From Mesorhizobium neociceri (GTDB lineage Bacteria; Pseudomonadota; Alphaproteobacteria; Rhizobiales; Rhizobiaceae), in the NCBI RefSeq assembly GCF_013520985.1, contig NZ_JACDTY010000003.1:1-64000 (forward strand): a stretch of 64,000 nt of DNA, written 5' to 3'. Positions 44,330-54,739 of the stretch are shown in pieces; position 1 is the stretch's first letter; the number at the start of each line of letters is the position of its first letter. The position numbers and the translations under genes are program-made. Below the pieces are notes generated by a model, which ran no database searches, was not told the origin of the DNA, and saw nothing but the letters and a program-made list of their open reading frames with translations.

Positions 44330-45202
44330 ATGGAACAAGTGACGCTTCACGGCGACGGCATTTCGGCGACCATTGTCGGGCAGGGGGCTGAACTCATCTC
44401 CTTGCGCAACGCCGAAGGGCTGGAGATTCTGTGGCAAGCCGGGCCGGAATGGCGGCGGCATTCGCCGGTGCTGTTTCCGATCGTCGGCCGGCTGAAGGGC
44501 GACCAACTGCGCCATCGCGGCCAGGTCTATCCTTTGACCCAGCACGGATTTGCCCGCGACAAGCCGTTTGTGTGGGCTGAAACGGGTTCGCGATCCTGCA
44601 CACTGGTGTTGACCGACGACGCCGACACCCGCGCGCGCTATCCCTTCGCGTTTCGCCTGGCCATCACCTACACGCTGGAGTACCGGCAGCTCGGTGTGAG
44701 CTTCGCCATCACCAACACCGGCGATGAGACGCTGCCGGCCTCGATCGGGGCGCATCCAGCATTCAATTGGCCGTTGCTGCAAGGCCTCGCCAAGACCGAC
44801 TACCGCTTGACCTTTGTCGCTGACGAGCCGGCGCCGATCCGTCGGCTGAAGGACGGCTTGGTGCTGGCTGCGCCGCAGCCGACGCCCGTCGAAGGCAGAA
44901 CGCTGGCGCTCTCCGAAGGATTGTTCGACGCAGACGCTGTGATCCTCGACCGGCCGGCCAGCACCAGCGTGCGTTATGCCGCCGCGCACGGTCCGGCGAT
45001 CGAGATGTCGTGGCAGGGTTTCAAGGAATTGGGCGTCTGGTCGAAACCCGGTGGCGCGCCGTTCCTGTGCATCGAACCCTGGCACGGCCTTGCCAGCCCC
45101 GTCGATTTCGACGGCGAGTTCGCCGACAAGCCGGGCGTGATGCTGATCGCACCCGGTGAAAAGCGTGTGCTGAGCTATCAGGTAAAGCTGGCATCCACCT
45201 GA
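44330..45202 (+). CDS. aldose 1-epimerase-family protein
   Basis: A 290-residue galactose-mutarotase-like protein. It opens VTLHGDGISATIVGQGAELISLRN and has the conserved SPVLFPIVGRLKGDQ and THGF-type segment (LTQHGFARDKPF). The histidine in SIGAHPAFNWPL and the glutamate in LCIEPWHGLASPVD are the expected catalytic pair region. It belongs to the YihR/LacX-like subgroup rather than classical GalM. The sugar substrate is unknown. I start at ATG 44330 behind GAGGAC; an earlier in-frame start adds 22 atypical residues. Confidence 0.9.
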   Translation: MEQVTLHGDGISATIVGQGAELISLRNAEGLEILWQAGPEWRRHSPVLFPIVGRLKGDQLRHRGQVYPLTQHGFARDKPFVWAETGSRSCTLVLTDDADTRARYPFAFRLAITYTLEYRQLGVSFAITNTGDETLPASIGAHPAFNWPLLQGLAKTDYRLTFVADEPAPIRRLKDGLVLAAPQPTPVEGRTLALSEGLFDADAVILDRPASTSVRYAAAHGPAIEMSWQGFKELGVWSKPGGAPFLCIEPWHGLASPVDFDGEFADKPGVMLIAPGEKRVLSYQVKLAST

Positions 45203-45288
45203 CTGGTGCCGGGCCTCCAGCCGCTTGAAATTCCTGAAATGACCGGGAATATGGATCCGACGGATGTTCCGGTCGGGAGGGTCGGCGG

Positions 45289-46077
45289 ATGCCTGGATGC
45301 TTGAAATTCGGGTTTGTGGCAGCTGTGTTGGCTGCGCTGATTGCCTTTCCCGTCGCTGCCGCTGATATCGACCGGGCCAGCCTCTACCGCGCGCAATCGG
45401 TGACCAATGGCACTGGCGAGGAGAACCGGGCCTGGGGCCTGGCGCCGTGCCTTGAAGAGGTGCTGGTCAAGGTTTCCGGCGACCCGCGGCTGATCGGCGA
45501 TCCGCGCGTGGCAGAAATGAGCCGGCACGCAGCCGACTATGTCACGGATGTCAGCTACCGCGATCTGCTCAACAACCGCCCGCCGCATGACGAGCAGGGC
45601 ACGCACGACCGGCCGCAATACCTCACCGCTGATTTCGATCCAGACAGGATCGATGCCTTGCTGGCGTCGCTCGGGCGCAAACCGTGGCCGGTGCCGCGGC
45701 CCGCTATCGTAGCACTGCTCGACATAAAGCCGATGAAGGGTGACAGCTTCACGCTGGTGCGCGATGGCGGCGGCGAGCTTGTGGCGGATATGCGTGGCGC
45801 GTTAGCGGACGCCGCGCATCGGACCGGTTTGCCGCTGGAGCTCCCCAAACCGCAGGATGTCGCGCTTGCCGACGTGGCCGACACCCTGGGCGGCGATGCT
45901 TCGCTTTCCGGCACTTTAGCATGGCGCCAGGAAGCGCTGGGTTGGGTCGGCGACTGGCGGCTCGGCTTCAAGGGTAGGGAGTATCGCTGGCAGGTGCGTG
46001 GCGTCAGTTTCGACGATGCGTTCCGCAATGCCACGCGGGGAACGTTGCAGATCCTGTCGGGCAACGGGCAGCCCTAA
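45289..46077 (+). CDS. exported DUF2066 protein
   Basis: A 262-residue protein with an N-terminal signal peptide (KFGFVAAVLAALIAFPVAAAD, cleavage near residue 25). The early segment RAQSVTNGTGEENRAWGLAPCLEEVLVKVSGDPRL matches the DUF2066 family, which recurs next to inner-membrane or cell-cycle genes without known function. The rest is a mixed alpha/beta periplasmic domain. It starts 8 bp after a G-rich ribosome site and appears to be a single-gene unit. Confidence 0.85.
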   Translation: MPGCLKFGFVAAVLAALIAFPVAAADIDRASLYRAQSVTNGTGEENRAWGLAPCLEEVLVKVSGDPRLIGDPRVAEMSRHAADYVTDVSYRDLLNNRPPHDEQGTHDRPQYLTADFDPDRIDALLASLGRKPWPVPRPAIVALLDIKPMKGDSFTLVRDGGGELVADMRGALADAAHRTGLPLELPKPQDVALADVADTLGGDASLSGTLAWRQEALGWVGDWRLGFKGREYRWQVRGVSFDDAFRNATRGTLQILSGNGQP

Positions 46078-46230
46078 GCCGGCTATGCGGCATCCACCCA
46101 TAAAAGTCGCATAAGATAGATTATGGAACTTGCGCATTGGGCCGTAGCTGGGAATTGCTGCTGATTTTCATAGGCTTGGCACGGTCGACGCGTGTTGCCT
46201 TGAGCTGATGGCCAACGCTACGCTGCATGG

Positions 46231-46992
46231 ATGACAACAGCAAAGCGTGACATCGAAGTAGCGATCGACGTGTTCGTGCACGGCTTCAGTGCCGACAAGA
46301 GCCGCAGCTTTCCGTATGAGGCCAGCCGCGTCGGGCCTTTGTGGCTGATGCGCGATGCCGAGCGCAAGAATGCTCGCGACTATCGCGGCGAAGAATGGGT
46401 CGTCCATGACGTCACCGCCGAGGAAGCCGATGCGATCGTGCGGCAGCACGCGCGGCCGGGCTTTGCTGTTTCGGTCGTGATCGCCGACGGCGAACAAGAT
46501 CAGCTGGTGCGAACCGCCTACAAGGCTCTCGGCTACCGCCTGCTGCGGACGGAAGGTTTTTTCGTCCAGCCATTGCGCCAGATCCCGGATCCGCCAGCCG
46601 CTGTCTCGGTTGAGCGCGTGCAGACAGTCGAACGAGCGGCGCAGCTGGCAAAGATCATACGCAGGCGGCCAATCGCGGCCGATCTGCTCGGCGACGGCGC
46701 GCCGTTCCGCCAATATGTGGCGCTCGATGGCGACGCTATCGTCGGGCGTGTGCGCAGCATAGACGCTGTCGGCGCCACATGGTGCTCGGCAATGTATGTC
46801 GAACCTTCGCACCGGCGTCGCGGCATCGGCCAGGCGCTGATGTCTAAAATGCTGCAGGACGACCGGGCTTGTGGGTCGCGGTGCTCGGTGCTGATGGCGA
46901 CGCATGCCGGGGCGTTGCTTTATCCCCGCATGGGCTATGAGCGAATTGGGACGCTGCTGATATTCGGACCGAAGAGCCGAACACCCTTATGA
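46231..46992 (+). CDS. GNAT-family N-acetyltransferase
   Basis: A 253-residue protein whose C-terminal part (about 135-235) is a GNAT fold: WCSAMYVEPSHRRRGIGQALMSKMLQDD supplies the acetyl-CoA pyrophosphate-binding R-x-x-G-x-G/A signature, and LYPRMGYERIGTLLIF is the terminal strand pair. The N-terminal about 120 residues (DVFVHGFSADKSRSFPYEASRVGPLWLMRDAERK) are less typical and may recognise the acceptor, which is unknown. Confidence 0.87.
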   Translation: MTTAKRDIEVAIDVFVHGFSADKSRSFPYEASRVGPLWLMRDAERKNARDYRGEEWVVHDVTAEEADAIVRQHARPGFAVSVVIADGEQDQLVRTAYKALGYRLLRTEGFFVQPLRQIPDPPAAVSVERVQTVERAAQLAKIIRRRPIAADLLGDGAPFRQYVALDGDAIVGRVRSIDAVGATWCSAMYVEPSHRRRGIGQALMSKMLQDDRACGSRCSVLMATHAGALLYPRMGYERIGTLLIFGPKSRTPL

Positions 46993-47005
46993 GAGGTTTG
47001 CCGTA

Positions 47006-47824
47006 TCACGCTGATTCATAAGGAATTTCGATTACCATGCCGTCATAGGCTGGGACCACGGTGTCCGGCGTCTCGGCCATCACCGTGGCATAGTCGAGCG
47101 GCACGTGCATATGCGTCAGAACGGCGTGTTTCGGCGTCAGTTCTTCAATCCAGCCGAGCGCCTGGCCAAGCGACAGATGGCTGGGATGGGTGTTGTACTG
47201 CAAGGCATCGATGACCAGCATCTCCAGGCCGCGCAGCCGCTCGGCAGTGGCATCCGGGAAATCGCTGATATCAGGGCAATAGGCCAGGCCGCCGATGCGG
47301 AAACCGAGCGAAATGATGTCGCCATGGATCTGCGGCAGCGGCTCCAGGGTGAGGGCACCGCCCTCGCCTTCGATCGTCACCGGTCTTGCGTGATCGATGA
47401 TGTGCGGCCTGACAATCGGTGGGTAAGAGCTGCCCAGCGGCGTCTCGAAGCAATAGCCGAACGCTTCGCGCAACCTAAGCATGGTCGGCTGGTCGGCGTG
47501 GACATCGATCAGATGGCGTTGCTCCAGCACGTAGCCGCGCAGATCGTCGATGCCGTGGATGTGGTCGGCGTGCGGATGCGTATAGACGACGGCGTCGATG
47601 CGCCGTACCGCAGCCATCAGCATCTGCTCGCGGAAGTCAGGCCCGGTGTCGATGACGACGGTAGTCCTCAAGCCATTCGCCGCTATCCGCTCGACCAGTG
47701 CCGCGGAGCGCGTGCGCCGGTTCTTCGGATTGGCCGGGTCGCAATTGCCCCAGTCTCCGGTGATGCGCGGCGTGCCGGGCGACGAGCCGCAGCCGAGAAT
47801 GGTGAGGCGCAGCCGGTCACTCAT
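47006..47824 (-). CDS. PhnP-like MBL-fold hydrolase
   Basis: A 272-residue metallo-beta-lactamase-fold protein. The metal motif is THPHADHIHGIDDLRGY, with a further aspartate in FCPDISDFPD-type context (LAYCPDISDFPD) and a histidine in LTHMHVPLDY. It resembles PhnP/YycJ-like phosphodiesterases, and the N-terminal LTILGCGSSPGTPRITGDWGNCDPANPKNRRTRSA is characteristic of the group. It is last in the tmk-holB-metG-tatD run, 3 bp after the tatD gene. In that position it may have a nucleic-acid or nucleotide role; not proven. Confidence 0.9.
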   Translation of the reverse strand: MSDRLRLTILGCGSSPGTPRITGDWGNCDPANPKNRRTRSAALVERIAANGLRTTVVIDTGPDFREQMLMAAVRRIDAVVYTHPHADHIHGIDDLRGYVLEQRHLIDVHADQPTMLRLREAFGYCFETPLGSSYPPIVRPHIIDHARPVTIEGEGGALTLEPLPQIHGDIISLGFRIGGLAYCPDISDFPDATAERLRGLEMLVIDALQYNTHPSHLSLGQALGWIEELTPKHAVLTHMHVPLDYATVMAETPDTVVPAYDGMVIEIPYESA

Positions 47825-47827
47825 GCG

Positions 47828-48616
47828 TCAGAGCCCGGAGGGCCGCGGCATCTTGCCGAATAGCCGGAAGAAATTGGCCGTCGTCAGTGCCGCGATCTCG
47901 GCCTCGTCGACGCCGATCGTTTCGGCCAGCACCTTGGCCGTATGCGCGACATAGGCCGGCTCGTTGCGCTTGCCGCGGAACGGCACCGGCGCCAGATAGG
48001 GCGCGTCGGTCTCGACCAGCAGCCGGTCATGCGGCACATCGGCTGCGATAGCGCGCAACTCGGCGGAGTTCTTGAAGGTCAGTATGCCGGAGAACGACAC
48101 ATAGCCGCCAAGCGCCACGCCGACCTCGGCCAGCCGGCGCCCCGAGGAAAAACAGTGCAGGATGAAGGGGAAGGCGCCCTTTCCTGTTTCGTCTTCGAGG
48201 ATGGCAGCCATGTCGTCGTCGGCATCGCGCGAATGGATGACCAGCGGCAGGCCCGTCTCGCGCGCAGCTGATATGTGGGTGCGAAAGCCCTGCGCTTGCG
48301 CATCGCGCGGCGCCTTGTCGTAGTAATAGTCGAGCCCGGCCTCGCCGATCGCCACCACCTTTGGATGCGCGGAGAGGCGCACAAGCTCCGCAGCCGTTAC
48401 ATCCAGCTCTTCGCCGGCATTGTGCGGATGGGTGCCGACCGAGCAATAGACCTCGTCGAAACTCTCAGCGATCTCAAGCACTTGCTGAAACCGCTTCACA
48501 CGTGTCGAGATCGTCACCATGCGACCTATGCCGGCGGCCTTGGCGCGGGCGACGATGGCCGCCCGCTCCTCGGCGAAGTCCGGAAAGTCGAGATGGCAAT
48601 GGCTGTCGACGAGCAT
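47828..48616 (-). CDS. TatD-family metal-dependent deoxyribonuclease
   Basis: A 262-residue TIM-barrel hydrolase. It begins [22 protein letters not shown] with the H-x-H metal motif. GEAGLDYYYDKAPRDAQAQGF gives the conserved glutamate, and VIHSRDADDD and LVETDAPYLAPVPFRGKRNEPAYV hold the remaining ligands. TatD enzymes are 3'-5' DNases or RNases. Its start overlaps the metG stop by one base, so translation is coupled. Confidence 0.94.
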   Translation of the reverse strand: MLVDSHCHLDFPDFAEERAAIVARAKAAGIGRMVTISTRVKRFQQVLEIAESFDEVYCSVGTHPHNAGEELDVTAAELVRLSAHPKVVAIGEAGLDYYYDKAPRDAQAQGFRTHISAARETGLPLVIHSRDADDDMAAILEDETGKGAFPFILHCFSSGRRLAEVGVALGGYVSFSGILTFKNSAELRAIAADVPHDRLLVETDAPYLAPVPFRGKRNEPAYVAHTAKVLAETIGVDEAEIAALTTANFFRLFGKMPRPSGL

Positions 48617-50166
48617 CAGGCGCTCGCCTCCGGCTTTTCGACGTAGCGCGGAAAGACGCCCTCTGGCACAGGCAATGCCGTACCGGGCACGAGTGCATAA
48701 TCTGCGTGGACATGCGCAAAGTCACGATTGTCCGCCGGCACCGCCAGCAGGTCGAGCAGCTTCGCGGCCGACCCCGGAATGTAGGGCTGGCACAGCAACG
48801 CCACGCGCCGTACCAGCTCGGCGGTCGTCCACAGCACCGTTTCCATGCGCGCCGGATCGGTCTTCTTCAGCGCCCAGGGTGCCTGCGAGGCGAAGTAGCG
48901 GTCGGCTTCCGCCACCACTCCGAAGATCGCCGCCAGCGCCAGATGGATGCCCTGTTCCGCCATCGCCTTGCGCGCCGTGGCCAGCGCTTCCACCGCCTGG
49001 TCGAGGATCGCGCCATCGGCATCCAGGAGGTCGCCGCGCTGCGGCACCACACCGCCGCAGTTCTTGGCAATCATAGACAGCGAACGCTGCGCCAGATTGC
49101 CGAGGCCGTTGGCAAGGTCGGCATTGGTGCGGTTGACGATTGCGTCATGGCTGTAGCTGCCGTCCTGGCCGAACGGCACTTCGCGCAGGAAGAAATAGCG
49201 CACCTGGTCGAGGCCGTAATGCTCGACCATGGTGAAGGGGTCGACGACATTACCGACCGACTTCGACATTTTCTCGCCGCGGTTGAACAGGAAGCCATGT
49301 GCGAACACGCGCTTTGGCAGTTCGATGCCCGCCGACATCAGGAAAGCCGGCCAATAGACCGCATGAAAGCGGACGATGTCCTTGCCGATTATGTGCGTGG
49401 CCGGCCAGTAGCGCCATTGCTCGGCCTTGGTGTCGGGATAACCAGCGGCGGTGATGTAGTTGGTCAAGGCATCGACCCAGACATACATCACATGCTTGTC
49501 ATCACCAGGCACCGGCACGCCCCAATTGAAGGTCGTGCGCGAGATCGAGATATCCTTGAGGCCGGACCTGACGAAGCTCATCACCTCATTTCGGCGCTCG
49601 GCCGGACCGATGAAATCGGGCTGGTTTTCGTACAGCGCAAGCAATTTGTCCTGGTAGGCGGAAAGCCGGAAGAAATAACTTTCCTCCTCGTTCCACTCGA
49701 CGGGCGAGCCAAGCGGCTCGCGTCGCACACCGTCGTCGCCGAGCGTGGTTTCGCCCTCTTCGAAATAGGCTTCCTGGCGGACCGAATACCAGCCGCTATA
49801 GCGGTCGAGATAGATGTCGCCATTGGCGGCCATCGCCTTCCAGATCGCCTGGCAGGACGCGTAGTGGCGTGGTTCCGTCGTGCGGATGTAGTCATCATTC
49901 GAGCCGCCCATCGCCTCGGTCATCGAACGGAAGATCGCTGAATTGCGGTCGGCCAGCGCCAGAGGCGTGATGCCTTCCTTCTCAGCTGTCTGCTGCATCT
50001 TGAGGCCGTGTTCGTCGGTGCCGGTCAGGAAGAACACGTCCTTGCCGTCCAGGCGCTGGAAGCGGGCCAGCGCGTCGGTGGCAATTACGGTATAGGCGTG
50101 GCCGATATGCGGCTTGCCGTTCGGATAGAAAATCGGCGTCGTGATGTAGAATGTGTCGCGTGACAT
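48616..50166 (-). CDS. metG: methionyl-tRNA synthetase
   Basis: A 516-residue class I aminoacyl-tRNA synthetase. The HIGH motif appears as [12 protein letters not shown] and KMSKS as [14 protein letters not shown]. There is no four-cysteine zinc knuckle and no C-terminal EMAP-like domain, which fits the short bacterial MetG2 form. I start at ATG 50166 ([17 protein letters not shown]); upstream in-frame codons are not conserved. No T-box or other leader element is visible in the 92 bp before it. Confidence 0.96.
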   Translation of the reverse strand: MSRDTFYITTPIFYPNGKPHIGHAYTVIATDALARFQRLDGKDVFFLTGTDEHGLKMQQTAEKEGITPLALADRNSAIFRSMTEAMGGSNDDYIRTTEPRHYASCQAIWKAMAANGDIYLDRYSGWYSVRQEAYFEEGETTLGDDGVRREPLGSPVEWNEEESYFFRLSAYQDKLLALYENQPDFIGPAERRNEVMSFVRSGLKDISISRTTFNWGVPVPGDDKHVMYVWVDALTNYITAAGYPDTKAEQWRYWPATHIIGKDIVRFHAVYWPAFLMSAGIELPKRVFAHGFLFNRGEKMSKSVGNVVDPFTMVEHYGLDQVRYFFLREVPFGQDGSYSHDAIVNRTNADLANGLGNLAQRSLSMIAKNCGGVVPQRGDLLDADGAILDQAVEALATARKAMAEQGIHLALAAIFGVVAEADRYFASQAPWALKKTDPARMETVLWTTAELVRRVALLCQPYIPGSAAKLLDLLAVPADNRDFAHVHADYALVPGTALPVPEGVFPRYVEKPEASA

Positions 50167-50258
50167 GAATGAACCGTCATGAATGTCCGAATTGAATGTG
50201 AGGCGGTGGATATCGCATCGAGACGGCGATTGCCATCCCGACCCGAGGCCGGATCCGG

Positions 50259-51314
50259 TCACATTCGCATTGCGGAATTCAGGCGGTCGATCATGGTCAA
50301 GGCGTGCTGCTTCTTGTCGAGATTGTAGGTATCGGTCTCAGATATAGCGTTCAGCGCCTCGTGCCAAGTGTCCGACAGTGTTTTCGCCCGCTGGAGGTCG
50401 CCGGCCAGGGCTGCTTCGCTGGCGCCCGCCGAGAGCAGATCCAGCGCGCGGCGGTTGAAGATGTCGAACTGGATCGCCTGGTCGCGGCCGGCGACGGCCT
50501 CGGCAAGGCGATAGGCGCCGGCGACGTCGTTCTTGCCCGCCGTCACCAGCGCGTCGAGCGTGCCGGCAATCTCCAGCCCGCCATATTGGGTCAACAGGAT
50601 CGCATTGCGGGCGCTGCCCCCTGCCCGCTCTGCCAGAGCCGCGCGCGCCGCCGGATCGGCCGGCGGTGGCGGCTCGACGGTTTCCAGAACGCTCATCAGG
50701 CTGCCGGCATCAAGCGGTGCCAGCCGCACCATCTGGCAGCGCGAGCGGATCGTCGGCAACAGGCTGCCCGGCGCATGGACGATCAGGATAAACAGAGTGC
50801 GGGTCGGCGGCTCCTCAAGGTTTTTCAGCAAGGCATTGGCGGCGTTGATGTTCATGTCGTCGGCCGGATCGACGATCACCACCCGGTAGCTGCCGTCATG
50901 CGAGGTCAGCGACAGGAAGCGGTTGACCTTGCGGATCTCATCGACGGTGACGACGGTCTTGAAGCTCTTGGTCTTGTCGTTCAACGGCCGCGTCAGATGC
51001 AGCACGCCGGGATGCGCGCCGGTGGCGATCTGGCGAAACAGCGATGAGGCCGGATCAGGAACGGCAAACACGTCCGGCGCCTGTTCGAAGGCCGGATGCT
51101 TCAACAGATGATGCGCCAGATGAAAGGCGAGCGTTGCCTTGCCGATGCCGACCGGCCCGGCGAAGATCAGCGCATGCGGCAATTTTCCCGAGCGATAGGC
51201 GGCAGCGAGCATCGCGGCCGCCTGCTCATGGCCGACCAGACGCGGCGTTTCGGACGGCTCCGGTACACCGTCCAGCGTGTCGTGCTGTTCGGGGGCGATG
51301 CGTTCGAAGATCAT
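50259..51314 (-). CDS. holB: DNA polymerase III delta' subunit
   Basis: A 351-residue AAA+ clamp-loader subunit. The N-terminal segment ([47 protein letters not shown]) has a P-loop-like [35 protein letters not shown] is the conserved sensor/SRC-type region seen in bacterial delta' proteins. It overlaps the end of tmk by 4 bp (ATGA-type), the standard tmk-holB arrangement. Confidence 0.95.
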   Translation of the reverse strand: MIFERIAPEQHDTLDGVPEPSETPRLVGHEQAAAMLAAAYRSGKLPHALIFAGPVGIGKATLAFHLAHHLLKHPAFEQAPDVFAVPDPASSLFRQIATGAHPGVLHLTRPLNDKTKSFKTVVTVDEIRKVNRFLSLTSHDGSYRVVIVDPADDMNINAANALLKNLEEPPTRTLFILIVHAPGSLLPTIRSRCQMVRLAPLDAGSLMSVLETVEPPPPADPAARAALAERAGGSARNAILLTQYGGLEIAGTLDALVTAGKNDVAGAYRLAEAVAGRDQAIQFDIFNRRALDLLSAGASEAALAGDLQRAKTLSDTWHEALNAISETDTYNLDKKQHALTMIDRLNSAMRM

Positions 51315-52021
51315 GCGGGCGCCGCCTGTCTGTTGCGCGCGGGCGCCCTCGCCTCGAGTGCGGCAAACACCGCCGCCGTGACGACGTCCTCCACCGTATC
51401 GGGAGACGCCGACGCGTCGATGACGATGCAGCGGTTCGGCTCGGCGGCGGCAATCGCCAGGAAGGCATCGCGGCGGCGCTGGTGGATGTCCAGCGTCTCT
51501 TTTTCGAAGCGGTCCGGACCGTCGTCGGCACCACGCCGCGCGGTGGCGCGTCGCAGGCCCTCGGCGGGGTCGATGTCGAGGATCAGCGTCATGTCAGGCA
51601 TCATGCCGTTGATGGCGACCTCTTCCAGCGCTTCCATGAAGGCCGGATCGAGGCCGCCGGTGACGCCCTGGTAGACGCGCGACGAGTCCAGGAAACGGTC
51701 GCACAGCACGATGGAGCCGCGCTCCACCGCCGGCCGGATGACCTGCTCGACATGGTCGGAACGCGCGGCGGCAAATAGCAGCGCCTCCATCTTCGGTCCG
51801 AACGGCTCGGCGGCGCCGGACAAGAGCACATGCCTGACCGCCTCGGCGCCGGGTGAGCCGCCAGGTTCGCGGGTGACGAGGACATCATACTTCTTGGCGC
51901 GCATCTTCCTGGCCAGCCGCTCGATCTGCGTCGACTTGCCGGCGCCCTCGCCGCCTTCGAAGGTGATGAAAAATCCGCTTGCCAATCGAAAGGCCTTTGT
52001 CCTGCTTTGCGCTGACGTCAT
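51311..52021 (-). CDS. tmk: thymidylate kinase
   Basis: A 236-residue nucleotide kinase that converts dTMP to dTDP. The P-loop is [17 protein letters not shown], and the DRX-type motif is [33 protein letters not shown] and the LID segment [15 protein letters not shown] are in place. About 14 extra residues precede the family core ([16 protein letters not shown]), so translation might start slightly later. It is the first gene of the tmk-holB-metG-tatD run, 35 bp after the carboxypeptidase gene. Confidence 0.95.
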   Translation of the reverse strand: MTSAQSRTKAFRLASGFFITFEGGEGAGKSTQIERLARKMRAKKYDVLVTREPGGSPGAEAVRHVLLSGAAEPFGPKMEALLFAAARSDHVEQVIRPAVERGSIVLCDRFLDSSRVYQGVTGGLDPAFMEALEEVAINGMMPDMTLILDIDPAEGLRRATARRGADDGPDRFEKETLDIHQRRRDAFLAIAAAEPNRCIVIDASASPDTVEDVVTAAVFAALEARAPARNRQAAPA

Positions 52022-52056
52022 AGTCCGCGCCTGAGAAAAGGTCCACGCCGCAGGAG

Positions 52057-53223
52057 TTAACGCAGCCAGCCTACCGCCAGTTCCTTGGCGGCATCCAGCG
52101 CGCGTTGCGGCAATGTGCCGACGCCGACCGATTCGGCTGCGAAAAGCGGTGTCTCCTGGCTCAGCGTGTCGCCGATCCAGATGCGCAGCGTACCGACGGG
52201 CTGGCCCTCCTCCACCGGCGCCGACACCGGCCCCTGATAGACAATCTTTGCGGTCAGCTTGTCGCGGTGGGCGATCGGCAGCAGCACGTTGATCGGCGCC
52301 TTTGCCTTCAGCGCGACGCCGGATTTGGCGCCGCCGAACACCTGGGCTTCGCCGACCACTTCATTGCTGGCGAAAATTTCGGTCTTCTCGAAAGAGCGGA
52401 CGCCCCATTCGAGCAGCTTTCGGGCCTCCTCGGCACGCTCGCGATCGTTCGCCAATCCGCTCATCGCCGCTATCACCCGCGTACCGTCATGGCTGACCGA
52501 GCCGACGATGCCGAAACCACTCGCCTCGCTTGAACCGACCGCCAGCCCATCGGCGCCGATCCCCATGGCCAGCAGCGGGTTGCGGTTCCTTTGCGAAATC
52601 TTGTTCCAGGTGAAATCGGCCCGGCCGTAATAGAGGTAGAGATCGGGGTATTCGCGCCACATATGCAGGCCAAGCTGCGCCAGTTCGCGCACTGTCGTCT
52701 GCTGTCCGTCGGCCGGCAGGCCGGTCGAATTGACGAATGTCGATTTCGCCAGCCCGATCTGGCGGGCGCGATCGTTCATCTGCGCGGCGAAATTCTCTTC
52801 GGAGCCCGCCATGCCCTCGGCCAGCACCATGCAGCCGTCATTGGCGGCCTGTATGGTGACGCCCTGGATCAGGTCCTCGACCCGGACCGCCGATTTGAGC
52901 TTGGCGAACATGGTCGACGTTCCTGACGGGGCGCCGCCCTTGCGCCAGGCATTCTCCGAGACCACGAAAGTGTCGTCCAGGGTCATGCGCTTCGACTTGA
53001 TGGCGTTGAAGACCATTTCCATGGTCATCAGCTTGGCCATTGAGGCCGGCGGTATAGGTTGGTCGGCATCCTTGGAAAACAGCACCGTGCCGGTTTCGGC
53101 ATCGATCATGAAAGCCTGTGTAGCCTTGGTCTCAAAAAGCTGCGCGTTCGCCGGGACCAGCGCGGCGAACAAGAGGCCAAGACCCAAAAGCCCGGCAAAA
53201 GGGTGGACAAGGCGAAATCGCAT
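52057..53223 (-). CDS. D-alanyl-D-alanine carboxypeptidase-like protein with altered motifs
   Basis: A 388-residue exported member of the PBP5/6 (peptidase S11) family, with a signal peptide to about residue 27. The SxxK motif is intact: S61-M-A-K64 ([11 protein letters not shown]). The second motif, normally S-x-N, reads A126-A-N128 (IQAANDG), and the third, normally K-T-G, reads A228-V-G230 ([10 protein letters not shown]). Loss of the KTG lysine should cripple substrate binding in a classical enzyme, so activity is doubtful. Related rhizobial proteins may share the change. A C-terminal beta domain (about 285-388) is present. Confidence 0.88.
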   Translation of the reverse strand: MRFRLVHPFAGLLGLGLLFAALVPANAQLFETKATQAFMIDAETGTVLFSKDADQPIPPASMAKLMTMEMVFNAIKSKRMTLDDTFVVSENAWRKGGAPSGTSTMFAKLKSAVRVEDLIQGVTIQAANDGCMVLAEGMAGSEENFAAQMNDRARQIGLAKSTFVNSTGLPADGQQTTVRELAQLGLHMWREYPDLYLYYGRADFTWNKISQRNRNPLLAMGIGADGLAVGSSEASGFGIVGSVSHDGTRVIAAMSGLANDRERAEEARKLLEWGVRSFEKTEIFASNEVVGEAQVFGGAKSGVALKAKAPINVLLPIAHRDKLTAKIVYQGPVSAPVEEGQPVGTLRIWIGDTLSQETPLFAAESVGVGTLPQRALDAAKELAVGWLR

Positions 53224-53321
53224 GAGAGGCTCGACCTGTTGGCCTGCAGGAAACTTGCTGCAAAGCTATCAGGCTTCTTCCCGGCGGATCAACCGCGCAA
53301 TGGCAAAGCCGGCCTTGTTGA

Positions 53322-54533
53322 TCAGTTGCGCACAGCCAGCGCGTCTGGCGCGCCATGCGACCATGCCGCGCGCAGGAGGTCATCGACATTGCCGTGGCCA
53401 TCCGGATAGAGATTGACCGCGTACCAGTCATTGCCGTCGAGTTCGGTGCTCTGGATTTCGGTCCTTCCGAAGGGCTCGAGGGCTTCAGCCACCCGCTTTG
53501 CCTCGGCGGCATCGTCGAAGGAGCCGGCCGCGACATAATCCGAGACAGCAGGCGCTGCCTGCGGGTTGGATGTCTTCCACGACCGCAGGATGTCGGCCGG
53601 CGACATGCCCTGGTCATCGAGGGCTGCAAACACGTCGGCCCGCTGCACGCGTTCATCCGCATAGGACAGCGAGGCCACGGCAAAGGGCGATTCCGGACGC
53701 TGAGGCACGATCGGCCCGAATTCAGGCAGTGTCACGTCGCTTGAAGCCGGTGCCTGCATCGACATTACCGGCTGCGCTTCGGTGCCAGAATTCGTCAGCT
53801 GGCCGGGAAACGGCACGGCGGCAGGTGGTGCGCCAACAGATAGGCTAGGCGATGGGCCGGCCATCGCCACCATAACGCCGGTCGGCAAGCCATCCGACGG
53901 GTCCGGTATCCGGTTGCCAGGATGGTAGGATGCCATCAGATACTGATCGTCGTCGCCATCGAGCGGAGCGCGGCCGACATATTCAACCTTCACCTTGGCG
54001 GTCCCAACCTTGGCGTAGTCGAGCATCTGCGCGGCACGCTCCGAGACGTCGATGATGCGGCCTTCATGGTACGGGCCACGGTCGTTCACGCGCACGATAA
54101 CCGAACTGCCGGTTTCGAGGTTGGTGACGCGGGCGTAGCTCGGCAGCGGCATGGTCGGGTGCGCTGCCGTCAGATGCGTCATGTCATAGACTTCGCCATT
54201 GGCGGTCAGCCGGCCGTGGAAGGCATCGCCGTACCAGGAGGCAAGACCGACCTTGGCGTAGCGCTTGTCTTCCTTGGGATAGTACCACTTGCCGCGCACC
54301 TGATAGGGCTTGCCCAACTGGTCGCGGCCGCCGCCGCGCCGCATGTATTGGACGCGCGGGCTGGCTTTCACGCCATACTCGGTCTCGGCAAAATATTCCT
54401 TCGAGCGCGGCTTGCGGGTGTCGACCATCGCCTTCGGTTGCGGCGACGCACAAGCGGCCAGCAACACCGCCGAAAGAGCGCACAAGACCAAAGCAGGAGC
54501 GCGACGAAGACGCCGATGCGTCGTGGTCTGCAT
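53322..54533 (-). CDS. RlpA-family septal lytic transglycosylase-like lipoprotein
   Basis: A 403-residue lipoprotein. The signal ends in a lipobox (LSAVLLAACASP, Cys at about residue 28). The RlpA double-psi barrel occupies about residues 88-180 (ASWYGDAFHGRLTANGEVYDMTHLTAAHPTMPLPSYARVTNLETGSSVIVRVNDRGPYHEGRIIDVSERAA), including the catalytic-type aspartate of NDRGP. A linker rich in Pro and Ser follows, and a SPOR domain ends the protein (about 325-400). RlpA proteins cut denuded glycan at the septum. The carboxypeptidase-like gene lies about 100 bp downstream. Confidence 0.92.
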   Translation of the reverse strand: MQTTTHRRLRRAPALVLCALSAVLLAACASPQPKAMVDTRKPRSKEYFAETEYGVKASPRVQYMRRGGGRDQLGKPYQVRGKWYYPKEDKRYAKVGLASWYGDAFHGRLTANGEVYDMTHLTAAHPTMPLPSYARVTNLETGSSVIVRVNDRGPYHEGRIIDVSERAAQMLDYAKVGTAKVKVEYVGRAPLDGDDDQYLMASYHPGNRIPDPSDGLPTGVMVAMAGPSPSLSVGAPPAAVPFPGQLTNSGTEAQPVMSMQAPASSDVTLPEFGPIVPQRPESPFAVASLSYADERVQRADVFAALDDQGMSPADILRSWKTSNPQAAPAVSDYVAAGSFDDAAEAKRVAEALEPFGRTEIQSTELDGNDWYAVNLYPDGHGNVDDLLRAAWSHGAPDALAVRN

Positions 54534-54739
54534 GTTTTCTGATGTCCCCTACCGTGTCGACACAGGCACCGCTTTTAGAATTTCGGCGGAGCCAGAGCAG
54601 CAATGCCTGCGACGCGCCAATCCCCATCCCCTTGTGCGCAGGAATTGCTTATCAGCGTATTAATCGATTGTGTCCGGAACCGGGCGAGATTGTGGCGTCG
54701 CGCCGGCGGCTGCACCGAGGCCTGTCGGCGTCAGACCTA

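Noticed and set aside
46170-46200. TGGCACG-like sequence before the GNAT gene resembling a sigma-54 site
   Set aside because: The -12 part at the required 10-bp spacing is GACGCG rather than TTGCA.
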